Source: Puccinellia tenuiflora (Eukaryota > Streptophyta > Magnoliopsida > Poales > Poaceae). Taken from it: DNA of 64,000 nucleotides. Every line of letters begins with the position of its first letter. Positions within the stretch are counted from its first letter, which is position 1. Both the position numbers and the translations under genes were made by a program. Shown one piece after another: positions 42,626 through 53,717 of the stretch. The notes below the pieces were generated by a model that searched no databases, had not been told where the DNA came from, and saw only the letters and a list, made by a program, of their open reading frames with translations. Where the stretch lies: the NCBI GenBank assembly GCA_012064385.1, contig QRDG01000408.1, positions 62,001 to 126,000 on the forward strand, written 5' to 3'.

Positions 42626-44003
42626 TATGCCTCAATGTAATAGTGAGCTAGGAACATGTAATATATAGTATGACTCGGAGAGTCGTACTACTTAATTTGC
42701 GATCTTATGTAATTAATTACATGTGTTATATATATGCACCAAGTTGATATGCATCAAATTGATCTTCATGTAGATATCTTATATATACCAAACGCATTTC
42801 TCGCGCATCGAAGCGATACTGGTACAACGAACGGTCCAAATACAGACCCTAACCCTGGATTCTATGCGTTTCTGGCACGGCAGAGAAATGCATAATTCTC
42901 TGCCGCGGCAGGGAATACAGGTTTAGGGTCCCAACCCTTTGGTACCGGTTCCTGTTACGAACCGGTATCAAAAGTCTCCAGCCCTGAGCCTCCCGGCCAG
43001 CCCACATGGAGGCCCCTGTAGTACCGGTTCCAGAGGAAACCGGTACTAAAGGTTGGGGCCTTTAGTACCGATTAATTAGTACCGGTTGCCCAACCGGTAC
43101 TATAGTACCTCTGGAACCGGTACTAGAGCCTGTTTTTCCACTAGTGTTATCCAATCTGATGTTCCGGTTGATTCTAATACGAAAATTTGGAAGATGAAGA
43201 TACCTCTCAAAACAAAGGTGTTTGCGTGGTATCTTCGTCAGGGAGTTATTCTTACAAAAGACAACCTTGCCAAGCGCAACTGGCATGGGAGTAAAAAGTG
43301 TGTTTTCTGTTCTCATGATGAGTCCATTAAACACCTTTTCTTTCAATGTGAGTTTGCTCGGTCTATATGGTCAGCTGTCCAAATAGGTTCTACCTTATAT
43401 CCCCCGCGGAGCATTGCAAATATTTTTGGTAACTGGCTAAACGGGGTCGATCATAGGTTTAAATTACTTAGTAGGGTGGGAGCGATTGCCGTTATTTGGT
43501 CGCTTTGGCTGTGTAGAAATGACAAGGTTTTTAATGACAAAAATTCCTCTATTCTGCAGGTTATCTACCGTTGCACAGCTACTCTCCGATTATGGTCGGT
43601 CCTTCAGCGTGTGGAGCACCGGGATTTGTTCTTGGAGGTATCGTCGCGATTGGAGGCGGCAGCCAGGGAGCTTTTCTCCCGGCATGGATGGTCGCATAGC
43701 CTGCGGATCAGCTCTTAGTTTCCTTGGGCGGTATTACAATTTCTCAAGATGATATGTAATCCGCTCTTTTTTTTCTGTTGCTTTGGACATGTTGGATGGT
43801 TTTGGGCTATGTGCATCTCAGTTATGGAGAGGCCGGGTGTAATGGTTAATACTCTTTAAGTAATAAATTCCCTTTATCAAAAAAAAAATTCGGTTATGGG
43901 AAAGGCTGCCTCCGCTCCTCCGACATCACCCCTGGAACAATGTAGCGATAATCTACCCTTGCTTCGACCCTTCTCCCTGGAGCACCCACTCCTAGTTTCC
44001 TAA

Positions 44004-44700
44004 TGAAAATAATAAGCTAATCCCTACTAGAACTATTGTTGGCTATTGTATGTGTATTGACTACAGGAAACTAAACAAAGGAACAAAGAAGGTGCATAAA
44101 CCACTAACGTTGGTAGATCAAATGTTAGAGAGGATCTCTAAGCTCTCACTTTTTCGACCTTGAAGGATATTCGGGATTCTCGGACATGATGTTTTGGCGC
44201 TCACGGGAGTATCTAGTACCATTATGGAAAATACGTATTTAAAAAATATCAAAATGTCAAAAATTCTGAAGAAAAAAAATCTGGTGTACATCCGGATATT
44301 TTATATTCATCGCACAAAGTTTCGTTTAAAAAAGATATTTTTTTGTGGTTTGTGTAAAAATGAAAAATGCAGGTGTTATAAAATGACTTTTCACGAGACA
44401 CTTTTTGTCTTTTTACACATGTCACAGCAAATATCTTTTTTCACGAAACTTCGTGTGCAGATTTTAAATGTACGGATGTATACCCCAATTTTTTTTGGGA
44501 ACTTTTTGACATTTTGAAATGTATTTCTCAACAATGGGAGCATCTAGTCCCACTAGCCGAAATGGATTTCCCGGGATTCTCGCAAATCGTTGCTCATCCT
44601 GAAGAACAAGAGAAGACGCCGTTCACGTGTCCATACAATACATCTCTTGGGCCACATAAACCACTTAGCCCTGGACATGTCCTGATCATCTACTCATGAA
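44004..44700 (+). pseudogene. Gypsy reverse transcriptase fragment, interrupted by a MITE
   Basis: Before the MITE the frame reads IPTRTIVGYCMCIDYRKLNK and LTLVDQMLERISKLS, the start of the RT domain of plant Gypsy elements. After it comes GFPGFSQIVAHPEEQEKTPF and TCPYNTSLG, the next part. Only about 130 codons are left, with a stop after FRP. A short stretch (about 20 bp, 'ggattctcg' region) is present on both sides of the MITE. Confidence 0.7.
44205..44548. mobile_element. Hairpin-forming MITE
   Basis: The 344-bp segment is bounded by GGGAGTATCTAGT (44205-44217) and GGGAGCATCTAGT (44536-44548). Its two halves are imperfect reverse complements, e.g. 'acatccggatattttat...cacaaagtttcgtttaaaaaagatattt' against the right half read backwards. 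Open frames inside are artefacts. The superfamily is not assigned. Confidence 0.6.
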
Positions 44701-45041
44701 TGATAACTTTTTTACGAGATGAGTTTAGGGATTAGATCAAAGTGGATAGCAATTTGTAGAGTTTAAAATGGGAAGACTATGCTTTTGTTCATAGATGAAT
44801 TTGTAACCAAATTAACACATCGCTGATAATAAGACATTAGATGTTTATTACAAGATAATCCATTCACCCACTGAATCACGACAACAACACAATGAAACTA
44901 TCAAGCTTACTGACAAAAGCAAACAACAATACAAGATTTATCACAAAGACCATGTCGCCTCCAAATAGTCATCTTTCCGGTTGATGATAGTTGCCTTCTC
45001 AGCTTAAGCATACTCAACCATATGTTGTGAAATGTGCCGCC
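44701..45041. other. Nothing recognised (3' side of F-box gene)
   Basis: AT-rich. The part 44930-45041 would be the 3' UTR of the F-box gene on the minus strand. Confidence 0.3.
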
Positions 45042-46412
45042 TTAGAGGCGGCTCGCCCTCTCTTGAAACATAGATTTGCCTGTGTGATTCAAAAAAGAAG
45101 AAGATGTGACTAGATAAATTACCAATTGAGTAGATATAACTTATAAGCATAATTAGGTGTAACATTCGAGCGATTAAATACCACTAAAAGTTTGCTCAGA
45201 TATTTAATATAACTTTTAATATAATTATACAATGGATATTTTCTGTTCCGGTGATGTTGTTACTTAAGAGTTAGTTGTTCCCAAATGACAAAAAACATGA
45301 ATATACCTTGTGGATCGTAGAAACTCATATACGGAATCAAAGCAGTGAAATTTTCTGGCTTCCATAGCTTCTTCCACTGTAGTGACTTGACATTAATCTC
45401 GTAGATGCCCGTGTTCGTGGTCACGAAAACGATATCGCAGCCCTCCACGGATCCAATCAGTGTGAATCTAATCACCACAAATTCATTGGGATCCTGAACG
45501 GGGAGCATGCTCCTGACGTCGATGACTCTACGCTGAGTCAACGAACCCAGGTGCCACGACCACAGGCGGAGTTTGGCCGTGTAGTTCATGGAGGCAAACC
45601 CGAGACTGCCGTCTTGCATCGCCACGAGGATAGAGTCATCGATGAGGCCAGACATAGGCGGCGCATCGAACATCGATAAGTGAGCCAAGGCCGAGCACAA
45701 GTCGTACTTGAGGATGCGTATGGTATCATTAACACAATACGTGAAGAGGAAGTAGAGCGCCTCTTGGACAAGGACGGTGGACCTCTGCTGGATGGTGGCC
45801 ATTTTTGCATCAAGATCAAGCCTAGGGCACGACTCGCTCCACTCGCCCGGCGTCTCCGGCGAGGAAACATACGCGCGTGCGACGCCCCTGTGCATGGAGA
45901 CGAGGACCACCCGGAAGGGTCCATCATGGCAGGCACGGTGATCGCAGCCGGCCACGGCGCAGAGCACCGTGGCCCTGTGGCTCCAGAACCTTCCAGGAAC
46001 GACCAGCCTCGTCCGGTAGCCCGTCATGGGGTCCCAGACGGCGAGCTCTGCCCGTCGCTTTCGCTTATGGTTGTCCTCGAGGAGGACGCGGCCATGGCGG
46101 CAGTCCCGCGTGATGTACTTCCGGCCGCCCCCAGCCGTGGCCGGGGTGACGCGCCAGCTGGAATCCCGTGGTGGAGACAAGGTCCGGTGGCGGGACGGCC
46201 TCGGGGTCCCAGCCCCAGATGGACCTGTAGTAGAGGAAGCCGAGCATCGGGGGAGCCCCATGGAAGTCGATATAGCGACTGCGGAAGCGAGCGCCGGTGA
46301 GCTCCCGGAGCCATAGCTTGCTGGCGACGGAGGACCGCACGAGGCACGCCGGTTCACCCGGCGGCAGGCGCAGGAAGATCTCCTCAAGAATCCCGTCCGG
46401 GAGCGGCGTCAT
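45042..46412 (-). pseudogene. F-box protein gene with one frameshift, two exons
   Basis: Exon 1 46412-45307 and exon 2 45079-45042 are joined by a 227-bp intron (CACAAG/GTATAT ... CACACAG/GCAAAT), giving the tail GKSMFQERASRL. The start MTPLPDGILEEIFLRLPPGE opens an F-box (residues about 3-45), the part that binds the SKP1 subunit of SCF ubiquitin ligases. A long F-box-associated region follows (DCRHGRVLLED, VWDPMTG, VLCAVAGCDHRACHDGPFRV, ILKYDL, ILVAMQDGSLGFA, GIYEINVKSLQWKKL), as in a large grass family. The frame shifts by one base within the G/C run near 46120-46130 (…GHGWG then RKYITRD), where one extra base is present. Everything else is open, so this may be a recent pseudogene or a sequence error. 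Two decayed relatives lie at 60277 and 61429. Confidence 0.82.
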
Positions 46413-46537
46413 GGTGGGCCGTTGACTCTCGATGTCGCAGGTTCTTGGCGGGTGGAGAGTTTTTCTTGGGTTTTGAGAACAAGTTTTGCTGTGTGTGAGG
46501 GGATCGATGGGCAGGAAGCAAGGATAGGATATACTAC

Positions 46538-46544
46538 TTATATA
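46538..46544 (-). promoter_or_regulatory. TATA box of the F-box gene
   Basis: TATATAA on the minus strand, about 126 bp upstream of the ATG at 46412. Confidence 0.5.
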
Positions 46545-46899
46545 CTGCTATGTCTTCAGGCTGAGGATGGTTGAGTTTCATTGCAAACGACTGTACTTGG
46601 GCTTTGCTATTGCTTGGTCAGGTAGATGTCGGTTCTGACCGGTCAACCAGTTCTGCGTGTCTGGCCGGTGGGCTTTAGCCGCGTGCCGCGTGTATGACAG
46701 GTAGTGCCTGCTTGCGTGCACAACCAACCCGTTGCCGCTCTCTTCCAAATCAGCCTACCATTTTTGCCTCAACTTCTTCGATTTAATAAATCTTCAGTCC
46801 CGTAAGAAATACAAAATATATGCTTCCTAAATTTATGAATCTTTTTAAATAATGATTTACCTTTGGCAATTGAGCTAGTTTTTTTTTAGAAAAAGGATT

Positions 46900-48240
46900 T
46901 CCGTCGCAATGTCGTCCTAAAAGTCGGTTTTAGAGGAATTGACAAATATCCGACCGTTGCGTAGTCAAGGAATCAGATATATGATGTGACATGAATACTA
47001 TTACCTTAGGTAAGTATATGTATCATGTTATTAGAAAACCAAATAGTACATTTGCTTATCGGTGAGCATATATGCTTTGCTCCATCGACTGTTGCCAAAT
47101 CTACGATCGTTCCCTCAAATTTTTGACATGTATTTTTTTGGGTTCCAGCAGCAACAAACCTGAATAAAATTTGGTCACTTACTCACTCTACTTAAAGTGG
47201 TCCTCACGATGACAATTTCATACAAATGGAAATAAACTAGGAAATAAATATTCCAAAAAGTAAAGATTTTAAGATACATATTGTTAATTAAAAAATCTCA
47301 TAGTTGGTGGCAAGGTTTTGGAACATTCATGTTTTATGTTTCGCTATTTCTATTATTTATGTCAGATTTTTTTAAATATATATATATATATAGTCTCCTA
47401 CAAAAATAATTTAATATTCATGTAAATTTGTGAGCACAATTTCAAAATATCATCGTTTTCATTATCAAAACTGAATTTTCCAAAACGATCTTTAAAATTT
47501 ATATATTTCTCCCGATTTATTCCCTTCACCATGTCAACGTGAAAGTTGCTTTTGTGGAGTGTTGTATGTTTTTTACACTTGAGCGACGAATATCCGACCT
47601 TATACTACATAGTCGAGGGATCAAAGTTAGACTCTAGCAAATAGTAGGACTCTCTGACCACAATTGTTTCATTTCTAACAAAAAATTCAGAAAAGAGAAG
47701 TTTCATTACATGTATACAATAACCTTAGCTAGATTTACTTGTCGTTGAATACATGTGTTTTTGTTCCATCGACTATTGGCGAATCTAAGATTGACCCCTC
47801 AATTTTTAGAGGTGTACTTTTTGGTTTCTCTAGTATCAGAACCTAATTTTGTCTCTTATTGTATCAAAAGCGTTTGTGGCAATACATAATTTTTAAAATC
47901 TAATTCCAAAAAATGTAGTAAATCTTATGTGGATTTTTAAAATAAATAATATTCTCAATAAACACTAGATTTTTATTTATATGAATATAGTAATTTATTG
48001 CGGAGTATTAAAATAATCATGTTTCGTATTTCCCTAAATTTTACTATTCTTCATATTTTTTTATAATATCTAGTCTCTTATAAAAAAACTAGTTTAAAAT
48101 ATATTTTCATAAAATTACAATTTTCTAAATCCTACTATCTCCTTAGCTGAGCTAAAATTTTTAATTCCCGTCGCCATGTCATCATAAAACCACTATTAAT
48201 CGATGCTTTACGGGTTTGACACTTGAGCGCCGAATTATGA
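46900..48240. repeat. Three diverged tandem copies, period about 630-680 bp
   Basis: Matching landmarks: 'gtcg.(c)aatgtcgtc...' at 46905, 47528 and 48171; 'gacgaatatccgacc' at 46941 and 47583 with a weaker version near 48225; 'catcgactgttgccaaatcta' at 47083 and 'catcgactattggcgaatcta' at 47767. AT-rich and non-coding; similarity has decayed strongly. A (TA)n run is at about 47375-47392. Confidence 0.6.
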
Positions 48241-48856
48241 CAGGTATAGAATGAAAGAATCAAACTTTGACTTCTGTAATAATTATAAGCCATGAGGTTA
48301 CAGCTAATATAAATTTGTTGTGATTATAGGCTATTTTGATCGATGCATTGAGTTGATACAACAATATATATAAAATCACACATTGAAGTTACATCACATA
48401 TATGATGTAACATGAATATTACATACCTTGGTAGGGTCTACGAAACTTGTTGCGAACCAATCCCCGCAAAACAAAAACATGTTATGAGATATAATATTAA
48501 GAAGGGGACGGGACATCAATATATCAGTGTATATTGTGAGTGTGGTGTTTTCCTCCTGGGATTTATGGAGCCCATCATTTTAAAAAATACACAATTTATA
48601 TTGCAAAGTTTTAAAAATATTACCGTTTCCTGTGTTCATATAGATGTGTTCTTGATCCTGCAAATTAACATGCAACTAATGCTGAAATAAGCATTATTAA
48701 CAATGATCATAAGTAGTGTTCATCGACCTAACAAGAACAGGACAATTACAATGTCAACCATAACTTCCATAATCTGCAAATTTACGAGGGAGATATATTC
48801 AGGCTTCATACCATAAATTATTATAAAAAATGTTCATGGCACTAGAGGAAGGAAAT
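48241..48856. other. Nothing recognised
   Basis: AT-rich. A 92-codon open frame at 48412 has no recognisable features and is not called. Confidence 0.3.
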
Positions 48857-49558
48857 TTATCTCTCGAAAAGTCCTAAACAGAGGTCTGGTGGGAAGTGTG
48901 GCGCCGTGTCGTGGAGCACCCGGGGGAGATCCGGCCAGCGCCCTAGCTCGTCCAGCGCGGCGGTCTCGAGGGAATACACCAAGACCTCCTTGACGACGGG
49001 GTCATCCTCAGAGTTGTACTCCTCGGCCTCCTCCTCGTTCCCGGGCGGTGGCGGTGGAGCACGGGCACGCGTTGGTGGCGGCCCGAGACGAAGGGCGTGC
49101 GTCGGAGCACGGGTGCGAGAGGAAGGCCGGCGGCCAGCCCGGCTGGTGGCGAGGACCTCGTCGACGGTGCGCCCGCCCAGAACTGCCACCGCCCTTCGCG
49201 GCTCTTCTTGCGCGGAGGAGTCGGGCCCTTGTAGCACGCGATGTCCCGTTGCCTCTCGGCCGTGAGCATGGACAACCACACCGGGTTGTCGACGGAGTAG
49301 GCCGGGTTGGCCTTGAGGTCGTCGGGGAGCTCCATTCACCTCCTGTGGATGAGGAGCTCCAACTCAGGTGTGCCGAGCTCGGGGAGAGGCGGCACGGCGA
49401 GGCCCCCCGCGCTCACATGCCAGTTGGCCGGCAGCCGTGACTAAGGGGGGGACGAGGAGGCCAAACTTGGCGAACTCCTCGGCCATTGGCCCCATGAGGG
49501 TGCACGGCCACATGTACACCTGCCCAGAACTGCTCCCGGCCTCGTTGTTGTTCGCCAT
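48857..49558 (-). pseudogene. Broken cargo-type hypothetical gene
   Basis: The ATG at 49558 (MANNNEAGSSSGQVYMWPCT) opens a frame that looks real for about 50 residues, then loses phase near 49390. A second coherent stretch begins at 49335 (MELPDDLKANPAYSVDNPVW ... SMLTAERQRDIACYKGPTPP) and after further shifts an acidic end is seen (NEEEAEEYNSEDD). A TATAAAA box lies 85 bp before the ATG. The composition (GC-rich, single exon) and the type of hypothetical protein resemble those carried by the CACTA elements. It lies left of a hAT insertion in a region whose right end is a CACTA terminus (53990), so it is probably the cargo of that older element. Function unknown. Confidence 0.5.
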
Positions 49559-49642
49559 GGATGAGGGAGAGAGGGGAGGGGACTGGAGCAGCGAGAAGGA
49601 GAGCGCGGTGGCAGAGATACCCCCCTCTCCGGTGAGAGGGGA

Positions 49643-49649
49643 TTTTATA
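49643..49649 (-). promoter_or_regulatory. TATA box upstream of the broken cargo-type gene
   Basis: TATAAAA on the minus strand within CTATAAAATCCCC, about 85-90 bp before the ATG at 49558. Confidence 0.5.
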
Positions 49650-50411
49650 GCGGGCTGAATATAAAGCGGCGCCATGGCATTAACGCCACCGTGCGTCAGT
49701 AGCCAATCCACTGACGCTGGGATTTGACTCGGCGAAGGAGAAGAGCGGCCGCCTGGAAGCACGCGTGGGAAAGACTGTCTCATTGGGCTCCATCGCGCGG
49801 GGTGAGTGCACGGGGTATTAATGGCGAGGAGAGACTGGGTGGTAAATCTGGTGGCGTGCATTGACAGTGCATGCCACCACGTTAAGCCCGGCAATCGGGT
49901 CGGGTTTGGCCGGGTCGAGCTTTTCCAGACCCATGCCCGATTGACTAATGGGCGAGAGTTTCTGCCCACGACCCTGCCCATGGGTCAGATTTCGGACCCA
50001 TGCCCGAACCCGACGGGTCGCCCGACCCGACGGGTCGCCCATCGGGTCTTCATACAACATCTTAAAAATGACCATTTCAGCATCAAATATGATTATATTA
50101 AGTGTTTAAATACATCAGTATATCAATATGATCATATTCAAGTGTAAAAACGCATAAGGACATCAATATCATCAAATTATCAATCAATAGATCAATTCGC
50201 AGCCACACAAATTAGTTGCATAGTCTCACACAAATAAGTAGTTGCACAGTCTCATACAAATAACTAGATAAGCATTACACAAACAAAAACAGTCTGATTA
50301 TCTCACACAATTTGGTGTCCAGCATTACAACTAGTTCACGATCAGGAAGGCAAATAGGAAGCAACAAGCAGCAGCCAGACAGCACTCGGCACCAGCTTGC
50401 TCCTTACTTAT

Positions 50412-52855
50412 TTATTCTTCGGTTAAGATCGAAACACTTTCATCCTGAAAATTACAAGAAGCAACCTATATGAGAATACTTTATACAACCAAACCATGTG
50501 TGACTGGTATGAGTATAAGTGTATAATTACCATTGGTTCTTCTTCATCATCAAGAACAGATTGAAACTCCGCAAAGAGGGTAGAATTGCAATCCCCTAAT
50601 ACAAATATAGAAATAACACACAATAAGAACATAACATGGTGCATGAAAAACAGAAATACAATTTAACTAGCTGATTACCTAACATGTCGGCGCGAGACCA
50701 AGCTTGCATACACATAAGGGCTTCAGCCATATTTGGAGCAAGCGAACTACGGTGTGCACTAAGTACTCTACCGCTAGTACTAAAGGCAGATTCTGACGCC
50801 ACAGTTGTTACGGGGATAGGCAATATATCATGAGCCATTCTTTGCAAAGTAGGATACTTGATACCTCCAAATTTCCACCAGCTAATGATGTCCAGCTCTT
50901 CACCTGTTATCGGGATAGTTGGTTCTTCCAAATACAAGTCTAATTCAGTCCGCACACGAGAAGCACTCACAACAGGCTGCGAAGACATATATTGAGAAAA
51001 TATCTTCAAGGCTTCATCTTCTCCAACTCTACCTTGGGGGGCAGCAGTACTACCAAGGTGAGATGAACTCCCAGCATCCTCACCAGCCCGGTATTCTTCC
51101 AACAAATCAACCATCAATTGCCTACTTTTTTCCACTTCCCTAGTTGCATGTTCATATCCATATAGAGAGCCAAACAAAGCTTGAAGCATATGTAGCTTAT
51201 ATCTAGGATCAAGGACTGTTGCAACAGCCATAAGTCCGTGAACATCTTTCCAATATTTCTCAAACTTTGATTTCATTTCGTCGGACATCTTTTGAATGAG
51301 AGGATCATTACTAGTAGACCATGTCCGTATTGATAAACGAATGGTGGATATTTTGGGAAAGAAGAGATTGGCTGTGACATATTTTGTCCCGGAGAAAAGC
51401 TCGGTGATGTCAAAAAATACTTTCAGCCTACCACAAAGATCTTTTGCGAAATCCCAATCATCCTTAGTTGGACAACAGTCAAATAGTTTTTCCCGTGTGC
51501 TTAGCTTTTCAAATATTGGAATGTATTCTAATGCAATAGACAACATTATATATGTTGAATTCCACCTAGTTTTACAATCCAAATTCAACCTTCTAGTGTA
51601 TTCAATGTTCAGAGTTCTAGCCATTTTCTCAAACCTCTCATGCCTTTTAGGTGTGGCTGACCAAAACGCAACACTGTCACGGACCCTACCAATACCATCC
51701 TCCATTACATCCATTCCATCTTTCACAATCAGATTCAGAATATGTGCACAACAACGCATATGCAAATATTTGCCACCCAACATAAGAGATGCAGAATCCA
51801 ACTTATCTATCAACTCACCGACAGCCTTGTCATTAGTTGTGCAATTGTCCAAGGTAATTGTGGATACCTTGCTCTCAAGATGCCAATCAACAATACATTC
51901 ATACAGAGCTTGACAAATAACCTCAGCTTTATGTGGACATGGAACATATGCAAACCTAAGACAAAAGATACATATAGGTTCAGATTTAGAATGACTATGC
52001 ATGGACAACAATAACTTAGAAAAGGATCATTTTCTTGTGATTACCTCAAAATGAAACTCTTCAAGGTCCAAGATTCATCAATAAAATGTGCAGTAACAAC
52101 CATGTATCCTTTCTTTTGATGACCTGCAGTCCACATGTCCGAGGTGATGGCAACTCGATTTTTGAAATTTGCAAAGTATTTAACCATCTTTTCCTTCTGG
52201 GCCTCATGCATAAGCAAAATATCCTTCCTGGTGCAAACATAGAAAGTAACACACAGTAAGAGACTAGCTACCATGCATGGCTAGCAAATAAATAAAGCAG
52301 GATCAACCATGGACAGAGAATTTAACTAGATGGTTACCTAATGGTATTCCTTGTGACCAGCTTGAACAAGGGCTGTAATGACTTGCAAAATTTCCGAAAC
52401 AAAGCATGATCAACCATCGATAAAGGATATTCATGAACACATATCATCAATGCAAGATCCTTCCTAGCAACATCTTGGTTAAAAACTCCATTGTTATCTA
52501 AATTGACACTCCCATTAGCACCCTCAGACAAGCGTAATTTCTGTTGCTTTAGACCTACAGGTGCACACTTGGCAGAACATGATTTCAAATGATTGCTTAA
52601 ATGTTTAGTGCCACCAGTACTTGATGCACTAAGCCATTTTTTACAGTACATGCATTGAGCTTGCCACCTCCCTTGCAGAAATTCTTTAGTAAACTCATCC
52701 CACACAGGAGATGTAAGCTTCCTCTTCCCCCCAACTCTATTAGATCCACTAGCATCAGCACTAGTACCTTGTGTTGATGAGTCAACATGAGCACTGCCAG
52801 CCACAGCTGAGCTATCCACTGCCGGCTGCGAAAGATTTTCCTCCGGCGAAGCCAT
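50412..52855 (-). CDS. hAT (Ac-type) transposase, intact five-exon gene
   Basis: Exons 52855-52338, 52227-52045, 51955-50679, 50595-50531 and 50444-50412 have GT/AG borders and join in phase to 691 residues. A BED zinc finger lies at about 50-95 (VWDEF, CMYCKKWL, HLSNHLKSC). The RNase-H-like core carries SDMWTAGHQKKGYMVVTAHF, ITLDNCTTNDK and CCAHILNLIVKDG. A DUF4413-type segment follows (VLDPRYKLHMLQ), then the hAT dimerisation domain (DLYLEEPTIP, ISWWKFGGIKYPTLQRMAHD, VASESAFSTSGRV). It cuts and reinserts the element through its terminal repeats. The start at 52855 is the first ATG before the BED finger. The last two exons are short and acidic, supported only by splice signals. No stop or frameshift is seen. 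Confidence 0.88.
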
Positions 52856-52974
52856 TCGAAGATCCTGCTGTACCAGAACAAGAACAGTTCATATTTTGAG
52901 GATTTACTGCTGTACAGGGACCCTGGCAGGGAGAAAATGCACCTCAACGACCGAACGACGGCAAGGAGTCGGGG

Positions 52975-53330
52975 ACGGTAGCGATTTGGTGACGGCGGCG
53001 TCGGGGACAGCGGCGTCGGGGACGGCGCCGAGTCGGGGATGGCGGCGTCGGGGCGGCGTCGAGTTAGGGACAGCGGCGGGCGGCGTCGAGTTGGGGACAG
53101 CGGCGTCGGGGCCGCGCCCAGTTGGGGACGGCGGCGTCGAGGACAGCGGCGTCGGGGCGGCGTCGAGTTGGGGACGGTGGCGTCGGGGATGGCAGCGTTG
53201 GGGACGGAGCGTGAGCGTCGTCGGGCCGCCTGCTAGGGGATGGACGGACGGACGGACGGGGGAGCTAGGGGATGGACGGACGGGGGAGCTACCGAGCTAG
53301 GGGACGCCGGGACGGACGGGGGAGTGCATC
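52975..53330. repeat. GC-rich minisatellite in the hAT upstream region
   Basis: Degenerate repetition of 'ggggacggcggcgtc' (52975-53215) and of 'ggatggacggacggggg' (53235-53325) in the promoter side of the transposase gene. Open frames here are repeat artefacts. Confidence 0.75.
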
Positions 53331-53717
53331 GCGAGTGTGAGGGAGGCCGGCGGCGGCTCGAGTGGGGAGGGGAGAGGGGAGTGGCTGAGTGGGGATTGGG
53401 GAACTGGGGACTGGGAGAGTGGGATGCCTAGGGTTAAGGCAGTGCCGCAGTGCATATTGGGCTGGGCTGGCTAGCCCTTGTTGAATTGGTAGTGGGCTAT
53501 GTTCATTTCTTACCAGTGGACCCCACATGTCAGCTAATCGGGCGACCCATCGGGTTGCCCATGGGTAAACATGTCCGCCCATACCCTGCCCACGACTAAT
53601 CGGGTCGCCCATGGGCGAGACCCATGGGTGAAGATAGCGACCCATACCCTGCCCATTAGGGTCGGGTGCCCATGGGCGGACGTGCCCATGGGCGAAATTG
53701 CCGGGCTTACACCACGT

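Larger units (their letters stand above)
31615..43146 (+). mobile_element. CACTA DNA transposon 2, full length with three backbone genes and cargo
   Basis: Ends CACTAGTGGAAAAACAG (31615) and ...CTGTTTTTCCACTAGTG (43146) with the target duplication TTA (31612-31614, 43147-43149). Subterminal palindromes of 'agtaccggtt...aaccggtact' lie at 31645-31865 and 42935-43135, and further clusters lie inside at 36894-37110 and 38250-38395. Gene order on plus: tail-anchored coiled-coil protein, TNPD (one stop), cargo gene, Ulp1-like protease. The order matches CACTA 1. It sits in a LINE, so it is younger than that LINE. Confidence 0.95.
30604..43718 (+). pseudogene. LINE ORF2 C-terminal part: RT end and zf-RVT domain
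   Basis: Segments 30604-31614 and 43150-43718. The first carries the C-terminal reverse transcriptase region of plant non-LTR elements (LSGLKINFHKSELFCFG, then SWKGKLLSLGGRLVLINSVL, FRSRFFWQGD, WSVVCRPKDQGGLGVHDL). The second carries the zinc-binding reverse transcriptase tail (WKMKIPLKTKVFAWYL, CVFCSHDESIKHLFFQCEFARSIW). There is a one-base frameshift near 30798 (YLGIRF against the frame with LGDPIHYRRLTN). Across the CACTA 2 insertion the frame continues exactly once the element and one TTA are ignored. The first two thirds of ORF2 (endonuclease and RT core) are absent. Confidence 0.88.
30600..43888 (+). mobile_element. 5'-truncated LINE (L1-type), split by CACTA 2
   Basis: The LINE occupies 30600-31614 and 43150-43888. 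The left end begins just after where the YxDD motif of the reverse transcriptase would lie, typical of 5' truncation. The right end is a short A10 tail at 43879-43888. CACTA 2 with its TTA duplication separates the halves. No clear LINE target duplication was found. Confidence 0.85.
49883..53709 (-). mobile_element. Complete hAT transposon with perfect 8-bp target duplication
   Basis: Terminal inverted repeats TAAGCCCGGCAAT (49883-49895 and inverse at 53697-53709) are flanked by CACCACGT on both sides (49875-49882 and 53710-53717). Subterminal regions are rich in 'cgggtcg' and 'cccatggg' words at both ends. The single transposase gene is on the minus strand and open in all exons. It is inserted in an older CACTA remnant. 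All parts needed for movement seem present. Confidence 0.95.

Noticed and set aside
48843..48860. CACTAGAGGAAGGAAA as the left end of the CACTA that ends at 53990
   Set aside because: The terminal match is weak and the flanking 3 bp (TGG) do not match those after the right end (GGC).
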